From DAOTVC01 sp034437215 (GTDB lineage: Bacteria > Chloroflexota > Anaerolineae > B4-G1 > SLSP01), in the NCBI GenBank assembly GCA_034437215.1, contig DAOTVC010000079.1:1-64000 (forward strand): 64,000 bases of DNA. Direction: 5' to 3'. Both the position numbers and the translations under genes were made by a program. The notes beneath the pieces were generated by a model that saw nothing but the letters and a program-made list of their open reading frames with translations, did not search any database and was not told the DNA's origin. Below are positions 16,544-26,049 of the stretch, piece after piece (the first letter of the stretch is position 1; every line of letters starts with the position of its first letter).

Positions 16544-17245
16544 TTGCAGCGAACTCTCTGGGCGACCTACCGTTGGTTGTGGGACCTGCTCTTTCCGCCC
16601 CGTTGCAGCGGTTGTGATAGGGTAGGTGTCTGGCTTTGCGAAGCGTGCGCCCAACAGCTCTCCCTCTTTCGGGGCCCCATGTGCCCTGACTGTGGTCGCC
16701 CGACAGAAGAGCCCGTTGTCTGCTCTGTCTGTCTGCACAAGCCTCTCACGGTCGTGCCGATAAGGTCCGCGTTTCTTTTTGAGGGGCTACTGCGTGAGGT
16801 GGTGCACGCTTTGAAGTACCGAGGTGGACGCTCTGTGGTGGATCTTCTGGCACCACGCATGGCGGAAGCTTGGCAGGGTGCGCCCCTTCGAAGTGAGGTG
16901 TTGGTCCCCGTGCCCTTGTATCCCGAGCGGGAGGCGCGTCGGGGTTACAACCAGGCAGCGCTGTTGGCTCGGGCCCTGGGTAGATATCTCGAACTCCCTG
17001 TGGCTACGAGGGCGTTGGTTCGGATACGCAATACCGCCTCTCAGACCCAGCTCAACCGCGAAGAGCGCCGTGCGAATGTCTCCGGCGCTTTTGTCTTACA
17101 GAAGGATGTTGAACTCGCCGGTAGATATGTGACGCTCGTCGATGACGTTGCTACCACCGGCGCTACGTTGGAAGCTTGTGCTGCCGCTCTAGGGGCGGAA
17201 GGTGTAAAGGGGGTCAACGCCTTTACCTTGGCACGAGCACCTTAA
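16544..17245 (+). CDS. comF: ComF-family phosphoribosyltransferase-like protein
   Basis: This 233-aa protein has an N-terminal double zinc ribbon (CSGCDRVGVWLCEAC and CPDCGRPTEEPVVCSVC) and a PRTase-like fold. The LVPVPLYPEREARRGYNQA segment and the PRPP loop YVTLVDDVATTGATLEACA are intact. ComF proteins support DNA uptake in competent bacteria; the catalytic substrate is not settled. The only in-frame start near the domain is TTG at 16544, with no clear Shine-Dalgarno, so the start is uncertain. The link to the tad operon just upstream is positional only. Confidence 0.87.
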   Translation: MQRTLWATYRWLWDLLFPPRCSGCDRVGVWLCEACAQQLSLFRGPMCPDCGRPTEEPVVCSVCLHKPLTVVPIRSAFLFEGLLREVVHALKYRGGRSVVDLLAPRMAEAWQGAPLRSEVLVPVPLYPEREARRGYNQAALLARALGRYLELPVATRALVRIRNTASQTQLNREERRANVSGAFVLQKDVELAGRYVTLVDDVATTGATLEACAAALGAEGVKGVNAFTLARAP

Positions 17246-17275
17246 CCACATTCAATCTTTTCTCAAGGAGGGCCT

Positions 17276-17824
17276 ATGGACGTCCAAATCTACAATCGCA
17301 ACCTGGAACTTACGGATAGGCTGAGTGACTACGTTCATTCTAAGGTGGAGAAGTTCGAACGCTACCTTCCCAGTGTGGAGGGCATACGGGTGGATCTGGC
17401 AGAGACCAACATCCGCAATGCTTCGCGGCGTATGGTAGCGCAGTTGACCATCCATGTTCCGGGCACGATTCTACGAGCCGAGGAGCGGGGTGCTGACATC
17501 TTCGCCGCCTTCGATGTCGTCCTTGATAAGATGGAGCGTCAGATTCAGCGCTACAAGGGGCGCAAACGCCGCCGGCGGATGACGGCAGCTCCCGCGGGCG
17601 AAGAACTGGCGGCGGCAGCTGAGGTGGCCGCCGAGGATCTTGGTGGCGAGATCGTGCGCACGAAGCGCTTCGAAGTGAGTTCGATGTTGCCCGAGGATGC
17701 GACCGATCAGATGGAACTGTTGGGCCACTTCTTCTACGTCTTTCTGGACGCTACCGATGGCATGTTGAGTGTGGTCTACAAACGTGAGGACGGCGAATAC
17801 GGATTGCTCAAACCCATCTACTGA
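17276..17824 (+). CDS. hpf: Long-form ribosome hibernation promoting factor
   Basis: This 182-aa protein has the HPF/YfiA N-terminal domain (VQIYNRNLELTDRLSDYVHS, about 1-100), which binds the 30S decoding region. It also has the C-terminal dimerisation domain of long HPF (about 120-182, VRTKRFEVSSMLPEDATDQM and FYVFLDATDGMLSVVYKRE). Long HPF joins two ribosomes into 100S particles in stationary phase. AAGGAGGGCC precedes the ATG. The gene ends at a strong hairpin and is convergent with lon. Confidence 0.93.
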   Translation: MDVQIYNRNLELTDRLSDYVHSKVEKFERYLPSVEGIRVDLAETNIRNASRRMVAQLTIHVPGTILRAEERGADIFAAFDVVLDKMERQIQRYKGRKRRRRMTAAPAGEELAAAAEVAAEDLGGEIVRTKRFEVSSMLPEDATDQMELLGHFFYVFLDATDGMLSVVYKREDGEYGLLKPIY

Positions 17825-17844
17825 TTCCCTCTAGGAACGCGTAT

Positions 17845-17911
17845 GAAATGACTTGAGCCCCAGCAGACTGCAAGCGTTCTCGAAGGACGCTTACAATGTC
17901 CAAGTCATTTC
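17845..17911. repeat. Nested inverted repeat downstream of hpf
   Basis: The outer arms GAAATGACTTG (17845-17855) and CAAGTCATTTC (17901-17911) are perfect complements. Inside them AAGCGT (17872-17877) pairs with ACGCTT (17887-17892). It could fold as a long RNA stem or a DNA cruciform between hpf and lon. Confidence 0.55.
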
Positions 17912-17941
17912 GCTTTCAGTCCCTACCTCTCAGCTGACAGA

Positions 17942-17970
17942 GACGGCGCACCGTAACCCGGTGCGCCGTC
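17942..17970. terminator. Hairpin terminator between convergent hpf and lon
   Basis: GACGGCGCACCG and CGGTGCGCCGTC form a perfect 12-bp stem with a 5-base loop, followed on the plus strand by TTCTT. It lies 14 bases past the lon stop and can serve both genes. Confidence 0.75.
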
Positions 17971-17983
17971 TTCTTGCCCGACC

Positions 17984-20413
17984 TCACTCCGCGGTGGACG
18001 CGTTCTCCTGCTCTGGTTCTTCCTCTTCGGCCAGCAGGACCACATCGAGTACTTCATCCATGGAGTTGACGAGGACGATCTCCAGGTTCTTGAGGATGTG
18101 CTTCGGAATCTCCTGCAGGTCGACCCGGTTGCGCTCGGGCAGGATGACGACCCTGGCGTCGGCACGGTGAGCCGCCAGGAGCTTCTCCTTGACCCCCCCC
18201 ACGGGTAGGATGCGACCCCGCAGGGTAACCTCTCCGGTCATCGTGACCTCCCGACGCACGGCGTAGTCGGTAAAGGCGGAGAAGAGGGCCGTCGCCATGG
18301 TGATCCCGCCCGAGGGCCCATCCTTGGGAATGGCGCCCTCCGGAAGGTGGATGTGGATATCGACCTTATCGAAGTCTTCGGGGTCGATGTCCCAGGCCTC
18401 GGCCTGGGAACGTAGATAGGTGATGGCGGCCTGCGCCGACTCCTGCATGACCTCTCCCATCTGCCCGGTCAGGGTGACGGTGCCCTTCCCCGGCATCAAG
18501 GCCACTTCCACAGGGAGCAGATCGCCCCCATTGGGCGTCCACGCCATCCCCATGGCGACCCCGACCTCGTTCTCCTGCTCCAGGCGCTCATGGATGTAAC
18601 GGGGAGGGCCCAGGTGTCTTTCCACGGTCTTCGGCGTGATCGTCATCATCTGCCGCTTGTTCTCCGCCAGACGGCGCGTCGCCTTTCTACAGAGCCCGCC
18701 GATCTCGCGCTCCAGATTTCGCACGCCGGCCTCGTAGGTGTACTCGCTGATGAGCAGGCGCAGCGTCTTCTCGGAGAAGTGCGGCGCGTGACCGGTCAAC
18801 CCATTGATCTCCACTTGGCGGGGGATGAGGAAGCGCTTGGCAATCTCGATCTTCTCCTCCTCGGTGTAGCCCGGGAACTCGATCACCTCCATGCGATCCT
18901 CGAGGGCCGGCGGGATAGGATCGAGCACATTCGCGGTGGCGATGAAGAGCACGTGGGAGAGGTCATAGGGAATCTCCAGGTAGTGATCCGAGAAGGCGTG
19001 ATTCTGCTCGGGATCCAGCACCTCCAGGAGAGCCGCGGAGGGATCGCCGCGGAAGTCCAGGCCCAGCTTGTCGACCTCGTCGAGCATAAATACGGGATTG
19101 ATGGTCTCTGCCTGACGCACCGTCTGGATGATGCGCCCCGGCAGGGCCCCGATATAGGTGCGACGGTGCCCCCGGATCTCAGCCTCGTCCCGCACCCCGC
19201 CCAGAGAGATACGCACGAACTCCCGGCCGAGAGCTTCCGCGATGGAGCGGCCCAAGGAGGTCTTACCCGTGCCCGGAGGCCCTACGAAGCAGAGAATCGT
19301 GCTCTGGTTTTTCTCGCGGGCGAACTTTCGCACGGCGATGTACTCCAGGATGCGTTCCTTGGCCTTGGGTAACCCATAGTGGCGCGATTCGAGAATCTTC
19401 TCGGCATGCTGCAGATCGAGGTTGTCCTCACGTCTCTGGGTCCAAGGGAGGTGGATCAGCCAGTCCAGGTAGGTACGGATGATACCCACCTCGGGGGCCA
19501 GGGGCGACATCATCGTCAGGCGGGCCAGCTCCTCCTGTGCCCGCTGCTGGACGTGCTCGGGGAGCGCCGCTTCCTCGAGCTGCTCGTGGAGACGAGATAC
19601 GTCCCGGGTGAAGGTGTCGGTCTCCCCCAGCTCCTGCTGGATGGCTCGAAGCTGCTCGCGCAGGAAGTACTCACGCTGCGTGCGATCTACCTCCCGCTGC
19701 ACGTCCGTCTGGATCTTGTCCTCGAGCTCGAGGACGTCCAGCTCGCGTGCCAGCTGGCCGCTGATCTTCTGCAAGCGCTCGACAGTGTCGGCGGTCTCCA
19801 GGAGCTCCTGGTGCTCGTCGAGGGTGAGGCTGAGCATCTGGGCCACGAGATCGGCCAACGGCCCCGGGGTATCGACGTTCATGGCGTAGATGTAAGCCTC
19901 GTCGGGCAGGCTGTTGTTCAGATGGACCACCTGCTCGAACATCTTCAGCACCGCCCGCATCAGGGCCTCCACGAGCGATCCGCTCTCGTTCTGCTCCTCC
20001 ACGAGGGGCTCCACGAGCGCCGTCATATAGGGTTCGTCCTCGTAGACCTCCAGGATTCGCACGCGCTCGACGCCCTGAGAGATGGCGCTCGTCGTGCCGT
20101 CGGGTAGGCGGATGGAGCGGAGAATGAGCACTTCGGTGCCCACCCTGAAGAGGTCTTCGGGCTCCGGATAGTCGAGCTCCTCCTCCCCGGGCCTTTCTGC
20201 CACGACAACCAAGGGGCGGTTCTCGTTGATGGCAGTCTCGAGAGCGCGGATGGAAGGGGGACGTGCCACGTAGAGCGGTGTCACCATCTGCGGGTAGACG
20301 ACGAGCTCGGGTAGCGGTATCAGAATCGCTTCGAAGGGGCCGTCGTCGTGGGCCATCCCATACTCGTCACCGTACATATCTTCAGGCATCAGAGGTAGTC
20401 TATCCCAATCCAT
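17984..20413 (-). CDS. lon: ATP-dependent protease Lon (LonA)
   Basis: This 809-aa protein has the N-terminal Lon substrate domain (from ILIPLPELVVYPQMVTPLYV), a central coiled coil and an AAA+ module. Walker A is FVGPPGTGKTSLGRSIA and Walker B is VFMLDEVDKLG. The C-terminal protease domain has the catalytic Ser in PKDGPSGGITMATA and the Lys in PVGGVKEKLLAAHRA. It degrades misfolded and regulatory proteins in the cytoplasm. The ATG at 20413 lies 6 bases past the folC stop with AAGAG upstream, so folC and lon are probably one transcript. Length and motifs are normal. Confidence 0.97.
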   Translation of the reverse strand: MDWDRLPLMPEDMYGDEYGMAHDDGPFEAILIPLPELVVYPQMVTPLYVARPPSIRALETAINENRPLVVVAERPGEEELDYPEPEDLFRVGTEVLILRSIRLPDGTTSAISQGVERVRILEVYEDEPYMTALVEPLVEEQNESGSLVEALMRAVLKMFEQVVHLNNSLPDEAYIYAMNVDTPGPLADLVAQMLSLTLDEHQELLETADTVERLQKISGQLARELDVLELEDKIQTDVQREVDRTQREYFLREQLRAIQQELGETDTFTRDVSRLHEQLEEAALPEHVQQRAQEELARLTMMSPLAPEVGIIRTYLDWLIHLPWTQRREDNLDLQHAEKILESRHYGLPKAKERILEYIAVRKFAREKNQSTILCFVGPPGTGKTSLGRSIAEALGREFVRISLGGVRDEAEIRGHRRTYIGALPGRIIQTVRQAETINPVFMLDEVDKLGLDFRGDPSAALLEVLDPEQNHAFSDHYLEIPYDLSHVLFIATANVLDPIPPALEDRMEVIEFPGYTEEEKIEIAKRFLIPRQVEINGLTGHAPHFSEKTLRLLISEYTYEAGVRNLEREIGGLCRKATRRLAENKRQMMTITPKTVERHLGPPRYIHERLEQENEVGVAMGMAWTPNGGDLLPVEVALMPGKGTVTLTGQMGEVMQESAQAAITYLRSQAEAWDIDPEDFDKVDIHIHLPEGAIPKDGPSGGITMATALFSAFTDYAVRREVTMTGEVTLRGRILPVGGVKEKLLAAHRADARVVILPERNRVDLQEIPKHILKNLEIVLVNSMDEVLDVVLLAEEEEPEQENASTAE

Positions 20414-20419
20414 GTCTCT

Positions 20420-21787
20420 TCACTTTTCCCAGGGTTCGTCGTCCCAATCTCTCTGGGGCAGCGGGAAGGGTTGGCGGCGCGCCCAAACCTCACGGATCTC
20501 TGCGACCAGAAAGATAGAGCCCGTGGCTACGATACCCATCTTCGGTTCCAGGCGCCTGCAAGCCTGTTCCAGCGCCCGTTCGGGATTGACAGCGATCTCG
20601 GCGCCGAAGCCCAGATCGGCGCACTGATCGGCCAGAGCGTAGGGCGCCGCGGCTCGGGGATGGTAGGAGCGGGTCACGATGACGTGCTCGGTGGCCGGCA
20701 GCAGGGCCTGGAGCATGCCTTCGATGTCCTTGTCGTTGGAGGCGCCGTAGATGAGGACCCAGCGGGTCTCGGGGAACCAGCTCCGTAGGGAGTCGACCAG
20801 GGTCTGAGCGGAGTAGGGGTTGTGGGCGCTGTCGACGACCAGTAACGGCTCGCGATTGAGGACCTCCATGCGTCCGGGCCAGCGGGTCCCATCGAGGCCC
20901 TGCGTCACTACCTCCTCCGTAATCCAGGTCTGTCCCTGCTCGCGCAGCACGTCAAGGGTGGCGATAGCGGTCGCAGCGTTTTCCTGTTGGAAGTCGCCCA
21001 AGAGCGGGATGTGATACTGCCCCGCCAGGGGAGAGGCTTCGGAGGTGGTAGTGAGAGTCAACGTCTGCCCCGCAAAGGAGCGCTCCCCAGACTTCCACGT
21101 CCACTCTCGTCCTACCAGGACGAAAGGGGCATCGCGCTGGTCGGCGATCTGCTCCAGCACGGCGACGGCTGCGGGGCGTTGGGGAGCAGAGACGACGGGG
21201 ATACCCGCTTTGATGATGCCCCCCTTCTCCCCCGCGATCTCCTCGAGGGTGTCACCCAGGAGATAGGTGTGATCGAGGCTGAGGGAGGTGATGACGCTGA
21301 CCAGGGGGGTGATCACGTTGGTGGCATCCAGTCGTCCCCCTAGCCCCACTTCGATGACCGCCAGATCTACCTCCTGCCGGGCGAAGTAGAGAAAGGCCAA
21401 CGATGTGGTGACCTCGAAGATGGTCAGACCGGGCACCGTTTCGATCGCGGGCTGCAGCTCCTCGACAAGACGGGCCATCACCTCGCGGGGGATGGGCTCT
21501 CCGTCGACCTGCAGACGTTCACGATAGGTGTGAAGGTGCGGTGAGGTGTAGAGCCCCACCTTGAGACCGGCGGCCTGGACCACCGCCGCCAGCATGGCCG
21601 ATACGGAACCCTTGCCTTTCGTGCCTGCAACGTGAATCTTGGGATACTGCTCCTGCGGGTTCCCCAACTGTGCCAGAAAGTCAATGACCCGCTCGAGCCG
21701 GAACTCTTCGGGTGTGTACCGTTCGATACGGCGTTTCTCGTAGTCGACGAGACTGTACAGATAGCGTAAGGCGTCGTGATATTCCAT
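20420..21787 (-). CDS. folC: Folylpolyglutamate synthase / dihydrofolate synthase
   Basis: This 455-aa Mur-ligase-family enzyme adds glutamate to folates. It shows the P-loop HVAGTKGKGSVSAML, the LGGRLDATNVI segment, the DHTYLLGDTLEEIAGEKGGIIK motif and the C-terminal VVDSAHNPYSAQTLV. It lies directly upstream of lon on the same strand and about 115 bases downstream of tsaD. Confidence 0.95.
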   Translation of the reverse strand: MEYHDALRYLYSLVDYEKRRIERYTPEEFRLERVIDFLAQLGNPQEQYPKIHVAGTKGKGSVSAMLAAVVQAAGLKVGLYTSPHLHTYRERLQVDGEPIPREVMARLVEELQPAIETVPGLTIFEVTTSLAFLYFARQEVDLAVIEVGLGGRLDATNVITPLVSVITSLSLDHTYLLGDTLEEIAGEKGGIIKAGIPVVSAPQRPAAVAVLEQIADQRDAPFVLVGREWTWKSGERSFAGQTLTLTTTSEASPLAGQYHIPLLGDFQQENAATAIATLDVLREQGQTWITEEVVTQGLDGTRWPGRMEVLNREPLLVVDSAHNPYSAQTLVDSLRSWFPETRWVLIYGASNDKDIEGMLQALLPATEHVIVTRSYHPRAAAPYALADQCADLGFGAEIAVNPERALEQACRRLEPKMGIVATGSIFLVAEIREVWARRQPFPLPQRDWDDEPWEK

Positions 21788-21902
21788 CCTGCTCTTCCCA
21801 TCTCAGCGATAAGTAGCGGAGCCGACCTGCAGCTCCGTCGGAATTCTACTCACTTTCCGGTGGTTGACAAGGCCTCTGTGAAAGGTGGGGGCGAAGGTGA
21901 GT

Positions 21903-22922
21903 CTACACCAGCTGCAGGTCCGGCTCGATGTCCAGATCCCACGCGGCGCGCACGCCGGCTTGGTGGCGATAGGTGCCTGCCGCGGCGATCATCGCTCCAT
22001 TATCCGTGCAGAGTTCCAAGGGCGCGGTGTAGACGGGGAGGGTGACCCGCGCCCGAACCGCCATGCGCAGGGCCAGATTGGCGGAGACACCCCCGGAGAG
22101 GAGGATGGCCTTGACGCCATACTCGCGGGCCGCCTCGACGCTCTTCTCTGCCAGAACCTCGGCGACCGAGGCCTGGAAGGAGGCGGACATGTCCGCGACG
22201 AGACGGGGAGGGCGGGCTGTACCATAGTGCTTCAAGGCGCGCAGCACGGCCGTCTTCAGCCCGCTGAAGCTGAAGTCGTAGGTGCCGGGAAGCCAAGCCC
22301 GGGGCAGATTGAAAGCCCGGGGGTTACCGTTGCGGGCTGCCTCTTCGACGGCGGGACCACCGGGATAGCCCAGATCGAGCATGCGCGCGACCTTATCGAA
22401 GGCCTCACCGGCGGCGTCGTCCAGGGTTCCTCCGAGATACTCGTAGTCGGCGTGGGAGCGCATGAGGACGAGCTGCGTGTGCCCGCCGGAGACGATGAGG
22501 ACGAGGAGCGGGAACTCCAGATTGCCATTGGCGGCCCCCTCGGCGCCGGTTTCCAGCCAGTGAGCGTAGAGGTGACCTTCGAGGTGATTGACGGGGACGA
22601 GGGGAAGAGCGCGTCCTAACGCGGCGCCCTTGGCAAAGTTCAGCCCTACGAGCAGGGAGCCGGGCAGGCCCGGTCCGTAGGTCACGGCGATGGCATCCAG
22701 ATCCTGCCATGCGACGTGCGCTCGCTGGAGGGCCTGCTGCACGACGGGGACGATGGCCTTGACGTGGGCGCGGGAGGCCATCTCCGGATAGACGCCGCCG
22801 TATTGGGCGTGGAGCTCCACCTGCGAGGCAATCACGTTCGAAAGAATGATGCGGCCGTCTTCCACGACGGCTGCCGCTGTCTCATCACAAGAGGTCTCAA
22901 TTCCCAGAACGCGCAGACTCAT
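21903..22922 (-). CDS. tsaD: tRNA N6-threonylcarbamoyladenosine transferase TsaD
   Basis: This 339-aa protein has the ASKHA start VLGIETSCDETAAAVVEDG and the metal-binding HLEGHLYAHW. It also has VSGGHTQLVLM and the C-terminal GGVSANLALR and CTDNGAMIAAAG motifs. TsaD transfers the threonylcarbamoyl group to A37 of ANN-decoding tRNAs, with TsaB, TsaE and TsaC, none of which is in the window. It follows the M24 peptidase gene by 25 bases on the same strand. Confidence 0.96.
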   Translation of the reverse strand: MSLRVLGIETSCDETAAAVVEDGRIILSNVIASQVELHAQYGGVYPEMASRAHVKAIVPVVQQALQRAHVAWQDLDAIAVTYGPGLPGSLLVGLNFAKGAALGRALPLVPVNHLEGHLYAHWLETGAEGAANGNLEFPLLVLIVSGGHTQLVLMRSHADYEYLGGTLDDAAGEAFDKVARMLDLGYPGGPAVEEAARNGNPRAFNLPRAWLPGTYDFSFSGLKTAVLRALKHYGTARPPRLVADMSASFQASVAEVLAEKSVEAAREYGVKAILLSGGVSANLALRMAVRARVTLPVYTAPLELCTDNGAMIAAAGTYRHQAGVRAAWDLDIEPDLQLV

Positions 22923-22947
22923 GGTCCTTCCTTTTTAACTTCCCTCA

Positions 22948-24192
22948 CTAGGACACCGGGATGACAAGATCGTAGGGGCAGGCGGTCAGGTTGTGCACCT
23001 CACCTTCGTTGTCGATCCAGATAACGTCCTCCAGCCGGCATCCCATCCCCGCTTCCGGGTAGTAGAGGCCCGGCTCGAGGGTGAAGACATGTCCGGGCTG
23101 CAGTCGGTAGCGGTTATCGGGAGTATCGCGAAAGCTGGGGGCCTCGTGCAACTTGAGACCCAACCCATGGCCCACGCCGTGCACGTACCCTTCGAGGGTC
23201 CTGGGGTCATCACAGATGGTGGGGTGGCCCCGCTGCTCGTAGAAGGAGCAGGTCCGGCGTTGATAATCTCCCGTCTCCCTACCGGGCATCACCTCAGCGA
23301 TCAGCATCTGGAGACAGTCGCGGGTCTCGCTGTGGAGACGGACGACCTCCTCCGGGGCGTAGCCCAGACAGAAGGTGCGGGTCAGATCGAAGAAGTAGCC
23401 TCCCCCCGCTTCGCAGGGGAAGATGTCGAAGACAATGCTCTCACCCAGACGCACGGCCTTGGAGAGCGTCCCCTGGCTGTGGGGAATGCCGGCGTCCCGT
23501 CCCGTCGCAAAGATGAAGCCTTCGGGTACCTCTAACCCCTGCAGGGCCACGAGGCGGTGGATGTGAGCGTGGACGTGCCCCACCAGCAGCTCGCTGCCGT
23601 CCGCCCGCAGCAGGATCTCGTCCCGGCTGACGTTGTGCCGGCGAAGATAGATCAGCAGCTCCTGAACAACTTCGACGGTGCGCCGTCCTACCTCCGCGAT
23701 ACGCTCCACCTCCTCCACGGACTTGGTCGCTCGGGCCTCCGTGATAAGATCGTCTCCGATCTCACCCACCACCTCGATTCCGGGCGTGGCCTCCTGAAGA
23801 GCCCGCAGCAGGACGTAGGCCTGGCCCTGATCCTGCATGCCGTAAAAGGCTACCCGCCCCGCGACCCCCTCCTCAGCGAGGATCCGTTGGAGGAAGGCCA
23901 CCTCTGCCTTGAGGACGTCGCCCTCGTAACGTTGCAGAAGTCCTCTGTAGTCATAATGGGTGTCGAGAACGATAGGGAGACCTGCGGACTGGGCGACCTC
24001 TCGTTCCATGGCGCGTACCACGAGCAGAGGCGTGGCTCCGCGACGTTTGAGCACGATAGCGTCCATGAGGGACGCCCCGTTGGTCAGATAGTGGAGGGGT
24101 GGGTTGCCGTGGACGGCACCGCGGACGAGTAGGGCATCCAGGTTACGCCTCTCCATCAGCCGATCTAGATCACGTTGCATGTAACTCCTCAA
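22948..24192 (-). CDS. M24 family metallopeptidase (Xaa-Pro aminopeptidase-like)
   Basis: This 414-aa protein has a creatinase-like N-terminal domain (about 1-165) and a pita-bread catalytic domain. The dimetal ligands are visible: Asp in FDIFPCEAGGGYFFDLTRTF, His in HGVGHGLGLKLHE, Glu in TLEPGLYYPE and Glu in CRLEDVIWI. It probably cleaves N-terminal residues before proline or small peptides in the cytoplasm. The exact substrate cannot be read from sequence. Start ATG at 24192. Confidence 0.88.
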   Translation of the reverse strand: MRSYMQRDLDRLMERRNLDALLVRGAVHGNPPLHYLTNGASLMDAIVLKRRGATPLLVVRAMEREVAQSAGLPIVLDTHYDYRGLLQRYEGDVLKAEVAFLQRILAEEGVAGRVAFYGMQDQGQAYVLLRALQEATPGIEVVGEIGDDLITEARATKSVEEVERIAEVGRRTVEVVQELLIYLRRHNVSRDEILLRADGSELLVGHVHAHIHRLVALQGLEVPEGFIFATGRDAGIPHSQGTLSKAVRLGESIVFDIFPCEAGGGYFFDLTRTFCLGYAPEEVVRLHSETRDCLQMLIAEVMPGRETGDYQRRTCSFYEQRGHPTICDDPRTLEGYVHGVGHGLGLKLHEAPSFRDTPDNRYRLQPGHVFTLEPGLYYPEAGMGCRLEDVIWIDNEGEVHNLTACPYDLVIPVS

Positions 24193-24306
24193 GCCTTTGT
24201 GGGATAGGTACGCGGAAGATTCTGCCCCGACCGCGCCGAATTGTCAAATCTCTGAGGTTACCTGCACTGAGGGAGGCGCGGTGGGGCTGCTCCTCGCAGC
24301 GCCACA

Positions 24307-25959
24307 TCACGATTGGCGCAGGATGGAGACCAAGACCCACACACCGAGGATCAAGGCGACTCCAAAGGAGACATAGAGCACGGCTCGGACCCAGGTGATA
24401 TCGATGGTAGCCGGGATGACCAGGGCAACGCCGATAGTGATGCCCGTGACGAGCAGGCTCAGCGCCAGCCGGGAGAAGAGATTGTCGAGACGGTCGAGGA
24501 CCGACTTCTCGAGGGTCAAGGGGATGGGGTCGCGATTCTGCAGGCGTTGCAAGAGGAGCATGCCGGTACGAGGTACCTCGTCGAGAAGATCGCCCCACAG
24601 CAGACTGCGTCGCAACGTACGTTCCAACCAACGCCGGTTTGGAAGGACGATCTCGAAGAGCAGTTTGCGGACATAGGGTTTGGAAAAGGCGAAGATGTCG
24701 AAGCCGGGGTCGAGCTTGCGCCCGATCCCCTCCATCATCGCCAGTGTCTTGCCGAGCAGCCAGTAGTTGGAGGGGAGGTGCAGGTGGTGGCGGAAGACGA
24801 TGGGGCGGATCTCGTTCATGACCCGCGCGGCGCTGACCTCCTTGAGGGGCAGGCCCTCATACCGCCGGAGAAGGCTGCTTATCTCCTGGGCGAGTTCCGA
24901 ACGATCGACGTCCGCTGGCGCAGCCCCGATGTGCACGAGCTCGTCGACGACTCCGTGGGCATCCATCTGTACGCTCACGATATAGAGGCGGGTGAGATTG
25001 ATGCGATCCTCATCACTCAGATAGCCGACCATGCCGAAGTCCATCGCCCCAATGACCTCATCCTCCAGCACGACGAAGTTACCCGGATGGGGGTCGGCGT
25101 GGAAGAAGCCGTCTTCGAGGATCTCCTTGACGGTCAGTTGGGCTGCGTGCTTGGCGATCTGATGGCGGTCGTACCCTGCCGCCTCGAGGGCACCGATATT
25201 GTCGATCTTGATGCCCTCAAGTCGTTCCAGCACCAGCACCTTCTGGGTCGTATACTCCCAGTAGACCCTGGGGATATAGAGGGTGTGTTCCCCGGCGAAG
25301 TTCTCACGGAAGCGTTCCGCGTTGGTGGCCTCCTGCCGGTAGTTCATCTCGGCGTGCAGGGTGTCGGCGAACTCACGCGCGATCCCCTCGAGTTCGTAGA
25401 CCTTGCCCAAGGCGGTGTGACGCTCCACGTACTGGGCCAGGTCGTGAAGGATCTCCAGATCCATCTCGATAGTCTTGCGGATATTGGGGCGTTGTACTTT
25501 AATGACGACCTCGGTGCCATCGGGGAGGATCGCAGCATGTACCTGTCCCAAGGAGGCAGCAGCCATCGGCTGTGGGGCGATGTGCCGGAAGAGGGTTCTC
25601 GGGGAGGCGTCCAGTTCCTCTTTGATAACACCTTGGATCTTTTCCCAGGCGACGGGCGGTACCGTGTCCTGCAGGCGACTCAACTCGGCGATATAGGCGG
25701 GGGGGAGGAGATCGGGGCGGGTGCTCAACACCTGGCCTAACTTGATGAAGGTCGGTCCTAGGTCCTCCAACGCCTGCCGGAAGTGACTCGGCAGCGTCTG
25801 AGCCTCCACGCTGGGGCCACCGCGCAGCAGGTGGACCCACTTGCGCTGCATCGGCAGCTGGGTCAGTGCAAAGCCAAATCCGTGACGCACAAAGACGTTG
25901 AGGATGTGCTGGTAGCGGCGCAGGTGACGAATGTGGCGGACTACGGCAAAGTTGGACAC
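24307..25959 (-). CDS. UbiB/AarF/ABC1-family atypical kinase
   Basis: This 550-aa protein has the family's diagnostic GPTFIKLGQVLSTRPDLLP (KxGQ) motif, an Ala-rich loop (MAAASLGQVHAA), the VIKVQRPNI lysine, the catalytic HADPHPGNF and the metal-binding MDFGMVG. Two C-terminal helices (about 500-547) anchor it in the membrane. In other bacteria UbiB supports quinone synthesis or lipid handling. Here it is the last gene of a leftward cluster after a phasin-like gene and two small genes, so its partner lipid may differ. A strong hairpin lies before its start. Confidence 0.9.
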   Translation of the reverse strand: MSNFAVVRHIRHLRRYQHILNVFVRHGFGFALTQLPMQRKWVHLLRGGPSVEAQTLPSHFRQALEDLGPTFIKLGQVLSTRPDLLPPAYIAELSRLQDTVPPVAWEKIQGVIKEELDASPRTLFRHIAPQPMAAASLGQVHAAILPDGTEVVIKVQRPNIRKTIEMDLEILHDLAQYVERHTALGKVYELEGIAREFADTLHAEMNYRQEATNAERFRENFAGEHTLYIPRVYWEYTTQKVLVLERLEGIKIDNIGALEAAGYDRHQIAKHAAQLTVKEILEDGFFHADPHPGNFVVLEDEVIGAMDFGMVGYLSDEDRINLTRLYIVSVQMDAHGVVDELVHIGAAPADVDRSELAQEISSLLRRYEGLPLKEVSAARVMNEIRPIVFRHHLHLPSNYWLLGKTLAMMEGIGRKLDPGFDIFAFSKPYVRKLLFEIVLPNRRWLERTLRRSLLWGDLLDEVPRTGMLLLQRLQNRDPIPLTLEKSVLDRLDNLFSRLALSLLVTGITIGVALVIPATIDITWVRAVLYVSFGVALILGVWVLVSILRQS

Positions 25960-25989
25960 GTCTTCATCTACTCGGTTCTGATAAGGATA

Positions 25990-26025
25990 AGCGATCTCCG
26001 CCCGTGCAGGCGGGCGGAGATCGCT
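25990..26025. terminator. Perfect 15-bp hairpin before the UbiB-like kinase gene
   Basis: AGCGATCTCCGCCCG (25990-26004) and CGGGCGGAGATCGCT (26011-26025) pair perfectly around a 6-base loop. On the minus strand it lies between the 41-aa gene and the kinase gene and is not followed by a run of T. It may be an intercistronic terminator, an attenuator or an mRNA end-protecting stem. Confidence 0.6.
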
Positions 26026-26049
26026 GGACAGCGTATGAACGTCGGGGCT

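Noticed and set aside
18590..20107. Long plus-strand open frames opposite lon (18590-19372 and 19379-20107)
   Set aside because: Lon is complete and motif-perfect on the minus strand; the plus frames are low in recognisable motifs and are shadows.
24313..25740. 475-codon plus-strand frame opposite the UbiB-like gene
   Set aside because: The minus-strand kinase motifs are intact and the plus frame has no domain signature.
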